This document shows, in pieces, positions 1 to 10,924 of a DNA stretch of 64,000 nucleotides. The notes below the pieces were generated by a model that saw only the letters and a list, made by a program, of their open reading frames with translations, ran no database searches and was not told the DNA's origin. The first letter of the stretch is position 1, and each line of letters begins with the position of its first letter. The DNA is from Prinsepia uniflora. Its lineage: Eukaryota > Streptophyta > Magnoliopsida > Rosales > Rosaceae. Where the stretch lies: the NCBI GenBank assembly GCA_032719365.1, contig CM064868.1, forward strand, positions 14,178,463 to 14,242,462, given 5' to 3'. The position numbers were made by a program, and so were the translations under genes.

Positions 1-467
1 TGGCCAATGATAAAGTTCAAAAGAAGAAGACTCACGGATAAAAGGCATATAGCATGATTTTATCTTGGATACATCAGAAAGTAACTCATCATCAGTGTAC
101 TCATTTGTCTGCTTTCTAAGCGTAGCAAACTATTATATCTCCTACGTTAACCAGAGCATCAACTAGCGACGAAAGTGGCAGTTACATGATGATTTTTCAA
201 CCCCATCTGAAATTACTTCATTTTAAGCACAACCCTGGGCGATTTATACTTTCTTTCTTTTCATTTCTAGTTCTTTATAGATATACCCTAGAAGCCGAAA
301 AATGGATGAGGCATGTATCAGAAATTATCAACTAAATCAGGAAGCAAAGATCGACTTTAGAATTACCACAGAACAAAATTGAGGGGTTGACAGTACGCTA
401 AAAACTTAATGTGCTAAAAATATATACATATGTAGGATCTTGCTATTGACAATGAGAACACTCCCCG

Positions 468-562
468 TTACCAACCTCCAAGAAGCAAGCATATCAGTAG
501 ACCGAGTAGCTTCCCCGTTGATACGCTTGCACTTGACCCGCCAGTCACACCTGAAGCAGAAC
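468..562 (-). CDS. Candidate last exon of a GPI-anchored protein gene
   Basis: On the minus strand a pyrimidine-rich stretch ending TTGCAG (plus 563-568) looks like a 3' splice acceptor. The sequence after it reads, in one frame, as a Ser/Gly/Ala/Thr-rich stretch (SASGVTGGSSASVSTG) followed by a hydrophobic tail (KLLGLLICLLLGGW) and a stop codon at 468-470. A small-residue spacer plus a short terminal hydrophobic tail is the usual form of a plant GPI-anchor signal, so the product would be a cell-surface protein. No upstream exon could be recognised between here and the end of the next gene at 1673, so the protein family is unknown. The reading may be chance. Confidence 0.3.
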
Positions 563-1672
563 CTGCAATCAGGAACCAAGATTAGCACCTTAATCTCAAA
601 TTCAGTTTGAGCTTAGATATTAGATCAACTACCAATTTGGTTGCAGATTTTCATCGAATAGGTTGAGTGCACTAACTAGAGTACACGACGTTCACAGTGA
701 CTATTTCGGAGTGGAAATCACCAGGAATTTGTCAAAACATCCTCAAACAAATGATTTAAGTGTAAAGCAAACGGGGTTACATAACATCGAAACACCCAAA
801 ACTGAAATTGATGGGAAATTTTTTGACGACGTTAAGATTCACAACTGTTTTCTCTTTTCCATTTATGTTTTGATCCTTGAAACTGAAGGCAAAACAACAC
901 CACATTAATAACAGTATTAACAACATTAAAGCATAGGCTATGCTTTCAAAACAGTTGGAAAGCAGCATATGAGCCAAGAAAACATAAGGCCAAAAGGGTC
1001 ATCTGTTGCAGCTGGACAGCCTAAGGAGGGAAGTGACCCTTTATAATTGTGCTCCATCTTAACGGTGGATGGGATCGACACCCTTAAAAGACAGTAAAAC
1101 TCAAGTTCTACCCACCCAAGGAAGGTTCCTTGCATTAGACTTTTCAATGATGGGTATTTTCACCCGATCCACATTGTGAAAGGAACATTTGTTCTGACTT
1201 TTAGCAATCAAGAGTTGAGATATTTTTGAAGCATGAGGTGAAAAATCAGCATCGATGTTTTTTTAGACAGCGATTTTCACTGCTAGTTTTTCCTTCGGTG
1301 CTTTTTCTTTTGATTTCCAACTTTAAGATTGAATAATTAAGCGCGAATAAAGGATATGGAGTGATAATAAAAACAAGCCAAGGAGCAAAGTATAACCCCT
1401 AAAGAACGGCCAACACAAAAGATAAGACACAAACGGCCAAGTCACAGCTTTAATGGTAGCCAACATCCACCAATCAAGCTAGGGTTCTACCAATTGCATT
1501 AACTATAGTGAAAGAGACTATTTCCAATTTCTTGTACATGTAAAATCTATGATAATCTAAAAGAAAAAAAAAAACCAATTGATGAAAGATAATAAATAAT
1601 TATTTGTCTTTCTAACTTATTTGTAATCAATCAATAACCAATACAAAGCTGCATCTACAGCTAAATGCTCTT
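563..1672. other. Intergenic, no recognisable gene
   Basis: Moderately AT-rich sequence with only short ORFs (up to 81 codons) that have no protein-like composition or family motif. It would hold the introns and upstream exons of the candidate GPI-anchored gene and the 3' untranslated region of the first BBE-like gene. An A-run lies at about 1561-1574. Confidence 0.5.
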
Positions 1673-3304
1673 CTATGCCTTACTTGGAAGCTGTGGAATA
1701 CTTTGCTCATTCCTGAAGAAGTTTTCAGGATCAACAGCAGTCTTCACCTTCACCAACCTATCAAAGTTGTCATTGAAGTACTTCAACCCATAAACCTGCC
1801 CTTCTACATAACTATTGGCACCAAATGTGTTGACACCAATGTCAAGGTCCCTATAATTCAAGAAAGCACTTCTAGGGTTCTTGGATACAAATGGGGTCAT
1901 GTAACTGTAAAGCCTCTTGCTTTGTGTGGTATAATTTTTCTCTAAGTCAAGACTTGCTTCCTCCCAATTCACTGAGTACTGAATTTTGTACAAGTTTCCA
2001 GCACGGTGAGGAAAAGGCGTCTCAGATGCCGGAATTTGGCTCATTTTGCCACCATATGGATTGAAAACAAGCCCTGTTTTGCCTAACTCAATCAACTTCT
2101 TCCACAGCCACTCCAACCCATCTCTGGAAATTGGGGTTTGGACATAATCAGACTTCCTCTTGAGAAAATTTGCATCATTTGGATTTCTATCAAGCAACAC
2201 TTTTGGGTCAGTGTCATTTGTAGAAAGACCCCACCAGATGGTAGACTGAATCCAACTCATCTCCTGACAATCCTCCTTTTTCAAACCCAGTTCAGGAAAC
2301 TCCTTCCCCATCAATGCTACAAGTTGGTCAGCATTGCCTAGATACTCAGCCAAAACTGAGGCCCTAACGGTCTTTTCACCCTTCTTAATTTTCGAACTCA
2401 CAGGCTGCAGCAACAGCCTCAGAAACAACCCATCATCTGTGGTCGGTGCCACCTCCTGCCACCTCAAGACGAGATCGGTTGCCTTCTCCTCCAAAGTCTT
2501 CTCAACTCGAAAAATCGTGACTATTTCAGGCACAGGAACCAGTTTCAATTTGTACGAAATAATAACCCCAAAGCTTCCTCCGCCTCCTCCTTTAATAGCC
2601 CAAAACAAGTCTTCCCCCATTGCTTTTCTGTCGAGCAATCTCCCATTAACATCAACAATTACAGCATCGAGCACATTATCAACAGCAAGGCCATACTTCC
2701 TCAACAAGTTTCCATACCCACCGCCACTTATATGCCCACCAACACCGACCGTGGGGCAAATCCCAGCAGGAAACCCATGAACTTTGCTCTGCTCCCAAAC
2801 CCTATAGTACAATTCCCCAAGAGTGGCTCCAGCCTGAGCCCAAACAGAGTTGTCCTTAATGTCGACAGATATAGCCCTGAGATTAAACATGTCAAGAACA
2901 ATAAAGGTCTCATCAGACCAGTAAGAAATGCCCTCGTAATCATGGCCGCCGCTGCGGATTTTGAGCTGGATTCCGAGCTTTTTGGCGCAGATGACAGAGG
3001 CCTGGACATGGGATTCGATTACCGGAGTGACAATGAGCACGGGTTTTGGAGTGGAGGTTTTGTTGAAGCGGGAGTTTCTGATGTAGGCACTCAAAATAGG
3101 GGTGTAGGAAGGATTGGTTGGGGCATAAACAATGGCGGACAAATTCCGCGTTGAGTTTGCATTGGAGTTTAGGCATTGAAGAAAGGCCTCATGGACAGAG
3201 GCTGAGGGGGGTGAGGCTGCCCAGGAACCAGAAAAATGTACAAGAAGAAGAAAGACAAATGGAAGCATGAATCTAGGCATATTGTCGTGCCTTGGTGTTC
3301 TCAA
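1673..3304 (-). CDS. BBE-like FAD-linked oxidase, intact copy 1
   Basis: A 543-residue intronless ORF of the berberine-bridge-enzyme-like family: secreted or vacuolar flavoproteins that oxidise an alcohol or amine substrate with O2 or another acceptor. A hydrophobic signal peptide covers about residues 10-29. The FAD-binding domain follows, with RSGGHDYEG (His121) and GICPTVGVGGH (Cys183), the two residues that carry bicovalent FAD in this family. NPYGGKM and the C-terminal BBE domain (LNYRDLDIGVN, then FFRNEQSIPQL) complete it. Several N-glycosylation sequons (NST, NLS, NKT, NYT) fit secretion. Length is normal for the family. The start is uncertain: Met9 (3278-3280) gives a more typical signal peptide and lies better relative to the TATA-like box. 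Substrate cannot be told from sequence; known relatives act on reticuline, monolignols or oligosaccharides. Confidence 0.95.
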   Translation of the reverse strand: MRTPRHDNMPRFMLPFVFLLLVHFSGSWAASPPSASVHEAFLQCLNSNANSTRNLSAIVYAPTNPSYTPILSAYIRNSRFNKTSTPKPVLIVTPVIESHVQASVICAKKLGIQLKIRSGGHDYEGISYWSDETFIVLDMFNLRAISVDIKDNSVWAQAGATLGELYYRVWEQSKVHGFPAGICPTVGVGGHISGGGYGNLLRKYGLAVDNVLDAVIVDVNGRLLDRKAMGEDLFWAIKGGGGGSFGVIISYKLKLVPVPEIVTIFRVEKTLEEKATDLVLRWQEVAPTTDDGLFLRLLLQPVSSKIKKGEKTVRASVLAEYLGNADQLVALMGKEFPELGLKKEDCQEMSWIQSTIWWGLSTNDTDPKVLLDRNPNDANFLKRKSDYVQTPISRDGLEWLWKKLIELGKTGLVFNPYGGKMSQIPASETPFPHRAGNLYKIQYSVNWEEASLDLEKNYTTQSKRLYSYMTPFVSKNPRSAFLNYRDLDIGVNTFGANSYVEGQVYGLKYFNDNFDRLVKVKTAVDPENFFRNEQSIPQLPSKA

Positions 3305-3336
3305 TTGTTTCTATGTTTTGTAAGGGTTTTGGTCCA

Positions 3337-3343
3337 TTTTATA
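3337..3343 (-). promoter_or_regulatory. TATA-like box of BBE-like copy 1
   Basis: The minus strand reads ACATATAAAA, with TATAAAA at 3337-3343, about 33 bp upstream of the first ATG. A start site 25-30 bp downstream would fall almost on that ATG, which favours the second in-frame ATG (3278-3280) as the real start. Position and motif only. Confidence 0.4.
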
Positions 3344-4688
3344 TGTAGACAGCTAGATTGGTCTTTGAATTTTCAGTTGGAATTTCGGGGAAGGAATTCA
3401 TGTGGGGCTTACGGTTTGGGATATATTTCTATATAATTTAATGGCCGAAGGAAAGTAAGTTTCTGCCCTTCCTTCTGGGTTTGACTGATGAAGAGAGGAG
3501 CTCAACTTTATGGTAAATCTAGCTATTATCCATCTATTAAAAAAAAAAATATCAAATCGAGCTATCTTTTATAATCCCCATTTTGCTGAAATGATGTCAA
3601 TATGGGATTTCTTAACGGTTTTACAATTGGCATTAAAAACCCATTTACCATTTCGTCTTGAAAATTGCTAATAATGCCAATATGGGATTTTTGTTTTTAG
3701 CCGTTTTACTATTGATTCTCGAAATGATTTGGTTCCAAAACTAAATAGGCTTTGTTCATAATATATTTGTTATAAAAACAAATACCGTTTTGTGATAATT
3801 TGAACGCCATATTTTCATTTCTTGGATTGGAGTAAAATTTGAACCGGCAAATTGTGAGGGAAAGGAATCTTCATGGCGGTTTGGTGGGTCGGTCAGCACC
3901 AATCTATCATGCAAGTCTCAAGTATCCCACGTCCCCAGTTCCCCCAAATTCGGTGGGATGAATCATTAACCGTGGGTGGTTCTTATTTGTCATGGGTGGT
4001 CCTCCATGCATCCACAAATCAAATGCGCACATTTTGACTTCCAATTTCGTTCATGGTTTACAATTTCAAATTGGACTTTTATTTTTTTTTTTTGGTGAGA
4101 AAAAAAATGTTGTGTTCAAAGACTTTTATTATAAACCAACTTAATAATTGTATATTTGTCGATCTAAAACAAAACGCCTGAATATATATAACATGTGCTA
4201 ATTAATTATGCCTATTAGGCCCCGAATGCATGTAGACCTTTAACATAATCCCCACTAATCACATAATTAAACGACGCGGTTAGAGTCCGTCTGGGGGCAG
4301 ATTTCTCTCTAAATCTATAAGTGCAAGTGGTGCTTGTACGTACATATGGTTCTGGAAGATAAGGATTGTGGCATTATGTATTTACCAGGTCAATGAGATT
4401 ACATGTGCTTGGACGCGAGCTAGCTAGCCCAAGTTTGAAATTTTCAAATGAGGTGGGGGGCTATGCACTCTTCCAATTCATATCTAGTTTGTCTTCGACT
4501 TCTTGTTCCTCGATAGCTACACTTTCGTTCTCTAATCAAAGTTTATAACTAATTATTTACGTAGTACAATATTTATGCATAGACGATAAATAATCTGCCA
4601 CTCTCCACTAAACTAAAATTTTCATAAATTTTTAAATAAGGCTGAGGGATTTAGGTGCAAATCTTAATTCTATTTCTCTCTGACGCTG
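3344..4688. other. Intergenic between divergent BBE-like loci
   Basis: AT-rich sequence with poly-A and poly-T runs (about 3540, 4081) and no supported ORF. It separates intact copy 1 (minus) from the plus-strand relic. No transposon ends were recognised. Confidence 0.5.
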
Positions 4689-5485
4689 AAATAGAGGAGA
4701 AGAAGCCTCATGCTTTGGAGTCATTCTTGCATGGAAGCTTAAGTTGGTTCGTGTCCCTCCATCCGTGACAGTTTTCCACATTGCCATCACAATAGAGCAA
4801 GGTGCTCCCAAACTTCTCTCCGAATTGAAAACTAATACAGATAAGCTTCACGGAGACGTTTTCCTAAAGGTGGTTATACATGTTGCAAATAAAACTAGCA
4901 AGAACGGTAGCAAGACTATTGAAGTTTCAATTCATTCGCTGTTCTTGGAGCCGGCTGTGAAGCTTCTCCATTTGATGGAGGAAAATTTCTCAGTTAAGTT
5001 TAGACAGAAGTCAGTGCATTGAATAAGTTGGATTTGGTCTGTTCTTTACTTTTCTGGAATCTCAAGGAGCAAGCCTTTGGAAGTATTGCTTGGCCAGACT
5101 CAAAAACACAAGCGATTTTTCAAATAGGAATCAGACTTTTTGACTCAACCCATTTCAGAAGCTGGCTGGGAAGGTTTATGGCAACACTACTTGAAGTTGA
5201 GCCATCCCCTTTCATACATGGAGGTGGAAACATATTGAAAATCCAGTATTCAGTGTTCTGGGATGATAAAAGGGAAACTTAAAAGCATATTGGTTGGCTG
5301 AGAAGGTTGTATGAGTACATGATACCTTCTGTTTCGGAGTCCCCGAGAGCTGCCTAGACCTCGACTTGGGAGTTGGGGAAGAACAAGGATGCTAACAGAA
5401 GCTATGCAGAAGCAAGCATTTGGGGTTTGAGGTACTTCAAGAATAAATTCATGAGCCTCAATCGTGTCAAGACCTTGATCTAAAT
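4689..5485 (+). pseudogene. BBE-like pseudogene, 5'-truncated and frameshifted
   Basis: Plus-strand relic of a BBE-like gene, opposite in orientation to the other family members. It begins in the middle of the FAD domain (degenerate RGGGGASFGV, then FGVILAWKLKLVRVPPSVTV) and has no N-terminal half. Homology continues through several frame changes: the substrate-domain region (VLLGQTQKHKRFFK, stop), a degenerate FIHGGGNILKIQYSVFWDD, LRRLYEYMIPSVSESPRAA, and finally YAEASIWGLRYFKNKF up to RVKTLI followed by a stop. The segment coding for LNYRDLD is partly lost. The FAD-linking His and Cys motifs are absent, so no active enzyme can be made. It is the oldest-looking BBE relic here. Confidence 0.9.
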
Positions 5486-5624
5486 AGTCATTGTTGATTA
5501 TTTCTAATAGAATTGAATTATGTACATCTGGTTTTATGTGTTCTTAAGTAGAAATAGAACCCATGTTAGCATGTTGCAAAGAGAAAACAAGAAGCTTGTG
5601 TGTCCAGTCAAGGTTGTAAACACT

Positions 5625-7226
5625 CTACAGTTCCTTAGGTGTTTTGGGTGGAATGCTCTGTTCATTCCTGAAAAAATTCTCAGGATCCACCTCGGTTTTA
5701 ATGCGTACAAGTCGTTCAAAATTACCCCTGAAGTACTTATCCCCATACACTTTTGCTTCATTGTATCCGCCATTTTGACTCGTGCCAATATCAAGGTCAC
5801 GGTAGTTGTAGAAAGCCTCCCTAGGATTCTTAGACACATAAGGAGTCATTGCTTTATAAAGATTGTTCATCAAACTCAAGGACTTTTTCGTGGCGCCCTT
5901 GTCCTTCCAGTTAATGGAGTACTGAATCTTGAATATGTTGCCGGCTCTATGTGGAAATGGAGTTGCTGTCTCTGAAATCTCACTCATTTTCCCTCCATAA
6001 GGATTCCACAGCATCATAACTTCTCCCAACTGAATCATCACCTTCCACAATGCCTCCAAATCTGTTTTCCCAATTGGTTGCTTCACATAATCAGACTTTC
6101 GCTTCAAAAATATATTTCCTGGGGGCACCCTATTGAGCAGGACATTAGGGAGTGGGGGAGCGGTTTCATTTCTGATCTCAGCCCAATGCAGAACCGATTG
6201 AATCCAACCCATTTCTTCACAGTCTTGTTCCTGCACTCCCAATTCAGGAAATCTTTCATTCATCACCTTCAAGAGTCTTTTCTTGTCCCCGAGGAACATG
6301 GAAACAAAAGAGGCCTGCATTGTCCCATTGACAGGTTTCAAATTGGCTCTTATGAACAAATCGTGATCCAACTTACTAGCAACATGTTGCCATTTCACAA
6401 CAAGCTCTGTTGCACCTTGTTGCAATGTCCTTTTCACATCAAACACTGTCACCGGGTCAGGGACACGAACCAGCTTGATTTTCCAAGCAACAATGACACC
6501 AAAGCTTGATCCTCCACCTCCTCTAATAGCCCAAAACAGATCCTCCCCCATCTGCTTTCTGTCAAGAATGTCACCTTTCACATTTACAATTTTTGCATCC
6601 ACAATGTTATCAACTGAAAGACCATATTTTCTCATCATATTTCCATAACCTCCTCCTGTGAAATGCCCACCAGCACCAATAGTGGGACACACACCAGCAG
6701 GGAAAGCATGGTTCTTGCTTTGCATGAAAATTGAATGGAAGATTTCGCCGAGGGTGGCCCCGGATTGAACCCACGCACTTTCATCAGGGAGATTCACATT
6801 GATGGACCGAAGATTAAACATGTCGAGAATGATGAAATTTTTTTCTTTTCTTGAGATGTAAGAAACCCCCTCATAGTCATGGCCACCACTTCTTATTCTC
6901 ATGTCCAAGCCAATGGTTTTGGCACATATGACAGTGGCTTGGACATGGGATTCATGTTTGGCTGCTACAATGACAAGGGGTTTCGGAGTCTTGGGGGACA
7001 TGAATCTGAGGTTTCTGATATATGACTGAAGAACAGACAAGAAAGAGGCACTTTTGGAGGTGAAAATTGCCTCAGAGATTGGATTGGAAGGGTGAGATTG
7101 TTTTGAAAGGCATTGGAGAAAACTGTGTTCAAGCGATGAGGCCGAATTTGTACATGACACTGATATCACACAAAAGATTGAGCCTAATGCAGCCACAAGT
7201 ATTACATATTCTAAAGCCTTCATCAT
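5625..7226 (-). CDS. BBE-like FAD-linked oxidase, intact copy 2
   Basis: A 533-residue intronless ORF of the BBE-like flavoprotein family. The N-terminus is hydrophobic (about residues 5-24) and acts as a likely secretion signal. RSGGHDYEGVSY holds the predicted FAD-linking His116, and AGVCPTIGAGGHFTGGGYG holds the predicted Cys180. The FAD domain continues with LFWAIRGGGGSSFGV; the C-terminal half has WNPYGGKMSEI, PFPHRAGNIFKIQYSINW, NYRDLDIG and NFFRNEQSIPP. It differs from its neighbours by a short insertion (SRKEKNF) after the FAD-linking His motif. All key residues seem present, so it is probably functional. It lies in the same orientation as copies 1 and 3, consistent with tandem duplication. 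Confidence 0.95.
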   Translation of the reverse strand: MMKALEYVILVAALGSIFCVISVSCTNSASSLEHSFLQCLSKQSHPSNPISEAIFTSKSASFLSVLQSYIRNLRFMSPKTPKPLVIVAAKHESHVQATVICAKTIGLDMRIRSGGHDYEGVSYISRKEKNFIILDMFNLRSINVNLPDESAWVQSGATLGEIFHSIFMQSKNHAFPAGVCPTIGAGGHFTGGGYGNMMRKYGLSVDNIVDAKIVNVKGDILDRKQMGEDLFWAIRGGGGSSFGVIVAWKIKLVRVPDPVTVFDVKRTLQQGATELVVKWQHVASKLDHDLFIRANLKPVNGTMQASFVSMFLGDKKRLLKVMNERFPELGVQEQDCEEMGWIQSVLHWAEIRNETAPPLPNVLLNRVPPGNIFLKRKSDYVKQPIGKTDLEALWKVMIQLGEVMMLWNPYGGKMSEISETATPFPHRAGNIFKIQYSINWKDKGATKKSLSLMNNLYKAMTPYVSKNPREAFYNYRDLDIGTSQNGGYNEAKVYGDKYFRGNFERLVRIKTEVDPENFFRNEQSIPPKTPKEL

Positions 7227-8106
7227 TTTTTTTTTGGTAGAATGTTTATGTAATTCTGATCATCAGAGAAAGATGGGTTTCTTTTTTTTTTTAATTTTTT
7301 TTTTATTGCAGTTTATGCTAAAGTGGCTTTTAAAGAGAAGGAAGAGAAAATTTTCAATGGTTTGTAGAGTTGGGAGTAATTTTTATTCAGTGCATTTTAT
7401 GAATCCAACCGTTATGAACGGCGCGCGGTACTCGCCCGTATAAATATAATAGTATGTGAAAATAGTAACGATAAAAATTGATGGTAGTTTAATATAGCGG
7501 TTAATTGGTGGATTGGGAGTCCAGAATCTAGGTGAATTTGATACCAAATTGTTAGCATTAATTGTAGGGAAGAAAATCTTTGTGTGCCGAATGAATTTGT
7601 AAGGCTATCTAAGTTTTAGGCTTTGGCAAGAGAAAAAAAAAATAGGGATTCGGTAATGGGTAGCCAGGTAGGTAAATTGATTTCTTTTAGACTTTTTATT
7701 AATTTTTATTTTTAGAATTAGGGATCGATAATTTATAAATTAAAAAATACCTTCCAAAGAAAAGAATGCATATCGGGTTAAAAGTTATTACATAGGTTTT
7801 ATGATCCTCAATAGTGTTGAAGTTTAATATATATTAATCATTTTTTTTTCTAATTATTGTAAGTGAAATATATCTCGAATTTGATTCCAATTTGATTTTT
7901 TTTTACGTTTTATAATTATTTTGAAATTATACAATACTTTATTTACAAAAGAATCAAATGAGAGGAAACTCTGCAAGAAAAAAAGCTTATTAAAATCTTA
8001 TCAAAAATTTTAATCTGGTTCAAGGAAAAGAGTTACAATCAAAATCGAAAGATCTTGAAATAAATTAGTACGTAGGTTCTTGTTCAAATCATTGCGCTTC
8101 GTCACT
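7227..8106. other. Intergenic between BBE-like copies 2 and 3
   Basis: AT-rich sequence with long T runs at 7227-7236 and 7280-7310. It should contain the promoter of copy 2 and the 3' untranslated region of copy 3. A TATATTTATA-like string lies on the minus strand near 7438-7450, too far upstream to assign confidently. No ORF or transposon end is supported. Confidence 0.5.
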
Positions 8107-9681
8107 TCAAAGATCAGGAGGGATACTTTGCTCATTCCTAAAAAAATTCTCAGGATCCACCGCAGATTTAACGCGCACCAATCGATCAAAATTACCCTTG
8201 AAAAACTTGCTTCCATAAACCCTAGCAATGTCAAGGTTAGTCTGATTACCAAGATTAGCCCCCACATCAATGTCCCTATAGTTTAAGAAAGCCTCTCTTG
8301 GGGACTTGGACACAAAGGGAGTCATCAACTCGTACAACTTTCTTGACAGCCCAATGAATTTGTTAGTAGTCTCAATTCCTCCCTCTGTCCAAGACATATA
8401 GTACTGAATCTTAAACAAGTTTCCAGCTCTGTGAGGGAATGGAGTAGCCGACGCGGGAATCTCCCACATTCTTCCACCATAAGGGTTCCATTGCACATAA
8501 ACATTCTCTATCTCGAGCATCATTTTCCATATTGATTCTATTCCTAGTTTTGGGATGGGTTTTTTCACATAGTCAGACTTGCTCTTGAAGAAAACTGTTG
8601 GCCCATTTGTCCTATTAACAAGAACATCCATGGGAGTTCCAATTGGGTAGCTAGCCCAAAATACAGTCGATTCCACCCAACTCATCTCATTGCAATCTTC
8701 CCGCCGTAACCCTAGCTCCGGGAACCACCTATTTACTAAAGGTAAAAACTTAGAAATCCGTCCAAATATGTGACCTACAAATAAAATCTCCACGGATTTA
8801 TTACCACCATTCTTGTTCACTTGCGAAATTGCTCTAATGTAGATTTCTTTCGGTAGATTAGGAGCGATCTGTTGCCACTGATAGAGAACATCTAGGGCAC
8901 CTTGTTTAAGGCTTCTTTTGACATTAAAAACCGTCACTGTTGGGGGGACTCGTACCAGCTTGATCTTCCACGAAAGAATGACTCCAAAGCTGGCGCCACC
9001 ACCTCCTCTAATGGCCCAAAAGAGATCTTCACCCATCAACTTTCTATCCACAATTGTACCGTTCACATCGACTAATTTTGCATCCACAATGTTATCCACC
9101 GTGAGGCCGTATTTTCTCATCATGTAGCCATATCCACCACCGCTAAAATGTCCACCAACCCCGACGGTGGGGCAAACCCCACCGGGAAATCCATGGACCT
9201 TACTCTCCTTCGCTATTTCGTAATAAAGTTCGCCAATAGTAGTACCGGACTGAACCCATGCACTTTCATCTGTCACGTTTATTTCAATCGCTCGAAGATT
9301 AAACAAGTCAAGAACAATGAAGGGAACATTGGACACATATGATAAGCCCTCGTAATCATGACCACCGGAACGGATTCGAACTTGGAGTGCATGTTGTCTT
9401 GCACAAATCACAGTTGCTTGAACATGGGACTCATGCATGACTGCAACAATGGCTAGGGGTTTCGCAACTTTTGGTGTCGAAAATCTTCGGTTTTTTATGT
9501 ATGCATTCAATGCAAAATTGAAGGAGGTGTTTTCATGCGTATAAACGGCTTCAGAGATTGGCTGGGAGGACTCAGAATATCTTGGAAGGCAGTGAAGGAA
9601 GTCACTGAGATCAAATGCATATGATATTGAGGGAAGAAAGATTGAGAGAAAGACTAATATTTTAGAGCTTGACACCTTCAT
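8107..9681 (-). CDS. BBE-like FAD-linked oxidase, intact copy 3
   Basis: A 524-residue intronless ORF of the BBE-like family. A signal peptide covers about residues 1-22 (hydrophobic core ILVFLSIFLPSISYA). The predicted bicovalent FAD residues are His108 in RSGGHDYEG and Cys170 in GGVCPTVGVGGHFSGGGYG. Further family motifs are LFWAIRGGGGASFGV, KSDYVKKPIPKLGIES, WNPYGGRMWEI, FPHRAGNLFKIQYYMSW, LNYRDIDVGAN and FFRNEQSIPPDL at the C-terminus. It is closer by eye to the broken copies at 32890 and 51997 than to copy 1 (shared INVTDESAWVQSG, YYEI, MMRKYGLTVDN), suggesting they form one sub-branch. It appears complete and functional. Confidence 0.95.
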   Translation of the reverse strand: MKVSSSKILVFLSIFLPSISYAFDLSDFLHCLPRYSESSQPISEAVYTHENTSFNFALNAYIKNRRFSTPKVAKPLAIVAVMHESHVQATVICARQHALQVRIRSGGHDYEGLSYVSNVPFIVLDLFNLRAIEINVTDESAWVQSGTTIGELYYEIAKESKVHGFPGGVCPTVGVGGHFSGGGYGYMMRKYGLTVDNIVDAKLVDVNGTIVDRKLMGEDLFWAIRGGGGASFGVILSWKIKLVRVPPTVTVFNVKRSLKQGALDVLYQWQQIAPNLPKEIYIRAISQVNKNGGNKSVEILFVGHIFGRISKFLPLVNRWFPELGLRREDCNEMSWVESTVFWASYPIGTPMDVLVNRTNGPTVFFKSKSDYVKKPIPKLGIESIWKMMLEIENVYVQWNPYGGRMWEIPASATPFPHRAGNLFKIQYYMSWTEGGIETTNKFIGLSRKLYELMTPFVSKSPREAFLNYRDIDVGANLGNQTNLDIARVYGSKFFKGNFDRLVRVKSAVDPENFFRNEQSIPPDL

Positions 9682-9729
9682 ACCTTGTTGAATTTTTGGT
9701 TTGTGATCTTGGTATTCAGTTCTGGGGAG

Positions 9730-9736
9730 TATTTAT
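9730..9736 (-). promoter_or_regulatory. TATA-like box of BBE-like copy 3
   Basis: The minus strand reads TCATAAATAC here, about 50 bp upstream of the ATG of copy 3, which would give a leader of roughly 20 nt. Motif and spacing only. Confidence 0.35.
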
Positions 9737-10924
9737 GAAGAAATTAGCTGCCTAGAGTTGAATTTTGGTGGATATATATATATATATATGTCCTAAAAAA
9801 CATGGTTTAAAAAAAGAAAACCACGTACATGCTTTTATTTGGGATAGTAATTTTTTTTCATCGTTGACGATATATGGAAAGATCTGGCATAATTAATGAA
9901 GAAATTAAGTTCATTAAATTTGGGAAGTTATAAATTTCAAGGTACCAAAAAATAAAATTATAGTTTTGACTTTGTTTCTGGCAAAATTATAGCGATCGAC
10001 TTCGAAATACACAAGGATGGATAAGTATATATGTATATAATATTCTACCTGATCGTTACAAAAACATATATAGGAAGTCTGGTTAAATTTTAATAATTAA
10101 ATTGAGCACTACGTTATGTAAAGTATTAATAGTTAATTAAGTATGAGCGGACAACTGTTCCAAAATCATATTTTATAACATCTTAATTTATTCTTCTTTC
10201 TTTTTAAAAATACTGTTAAATTATTGTTGTCAACGTCATTCAATAATTTTGCTTAAATTTTACGAACCGTCCTATATTAATAATGTTTCTGTTAAAAAAA
10301 AAAACATCATAAGGAATGACATTGTGCGCTATCTTACTTTTAATAGAATACTAGACTCTTGACACCCGCTAATGTAGGTGCTAGTTAATTTTTTAGTTTT
10401 GTTAAAAAAATTAAAAAAGGATAAATAATATTAATTTTTTAATTTGTAAAATAAAAATAAGAAGAGTAACTACATTAGCCCACCACCCTTTTTTTTTATT
10501 TTATTTTTTTACCCCCACTCCTTCCATTAACCTTTATTATTTTTTTAAATTTTGAATTTGATATTTAATTTTACTATTTTATCCTTAACTATTTAATAAT
10601 TTAAAGGGTATTTTTGTCAGAATTTTTTGGTGAAGCCTTTTGAGCATCTTGACTTTATAATAATAGATGTTCAAAGAATTGACGGAAAAACCAGAGTTAC
10701 ACATTAATTAGATAAAATTCAGGAGCTGGAGACTTTAATTTTGAAGTTAATTTAGGGATTATTAGTAAAATTTGGGTATAATTAGAGACGTACGGTAACG
10801 ACAACTGTTTGGCCTAAAATAATAAATATCTTTTGTTTTTTTAATTGAAGAAGCCGAGCTTGTATATATTAATTAATATATATCTTGATAGAATATGTTT
10901 TTAAAAAAAAACATTTCATTCGCT
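9737..10924. other. AT-rich intergenic DNA
   Basis: Very AT-rich sequence with a short TA repeat (about 9774-9789), poly-T and poly-A runs (10300-10600) and no supported ORF. It separates the intact BBE-like genes from the transposon block. Part of 10370-10660 has the look of a small non-coding element, but no terminal inverted repeats or target duplication could be found. Confidence 0.5.

Noticed and set aside
2334..3154. Plus-strand ORFs of 148 and 140 codons
   Set aside because: Shadows of BBE-like copy 1 on the minus strand.
10367..10660. Possible MITE
   Set aside because: No terminal inverted repeats or target duplication could be identified.
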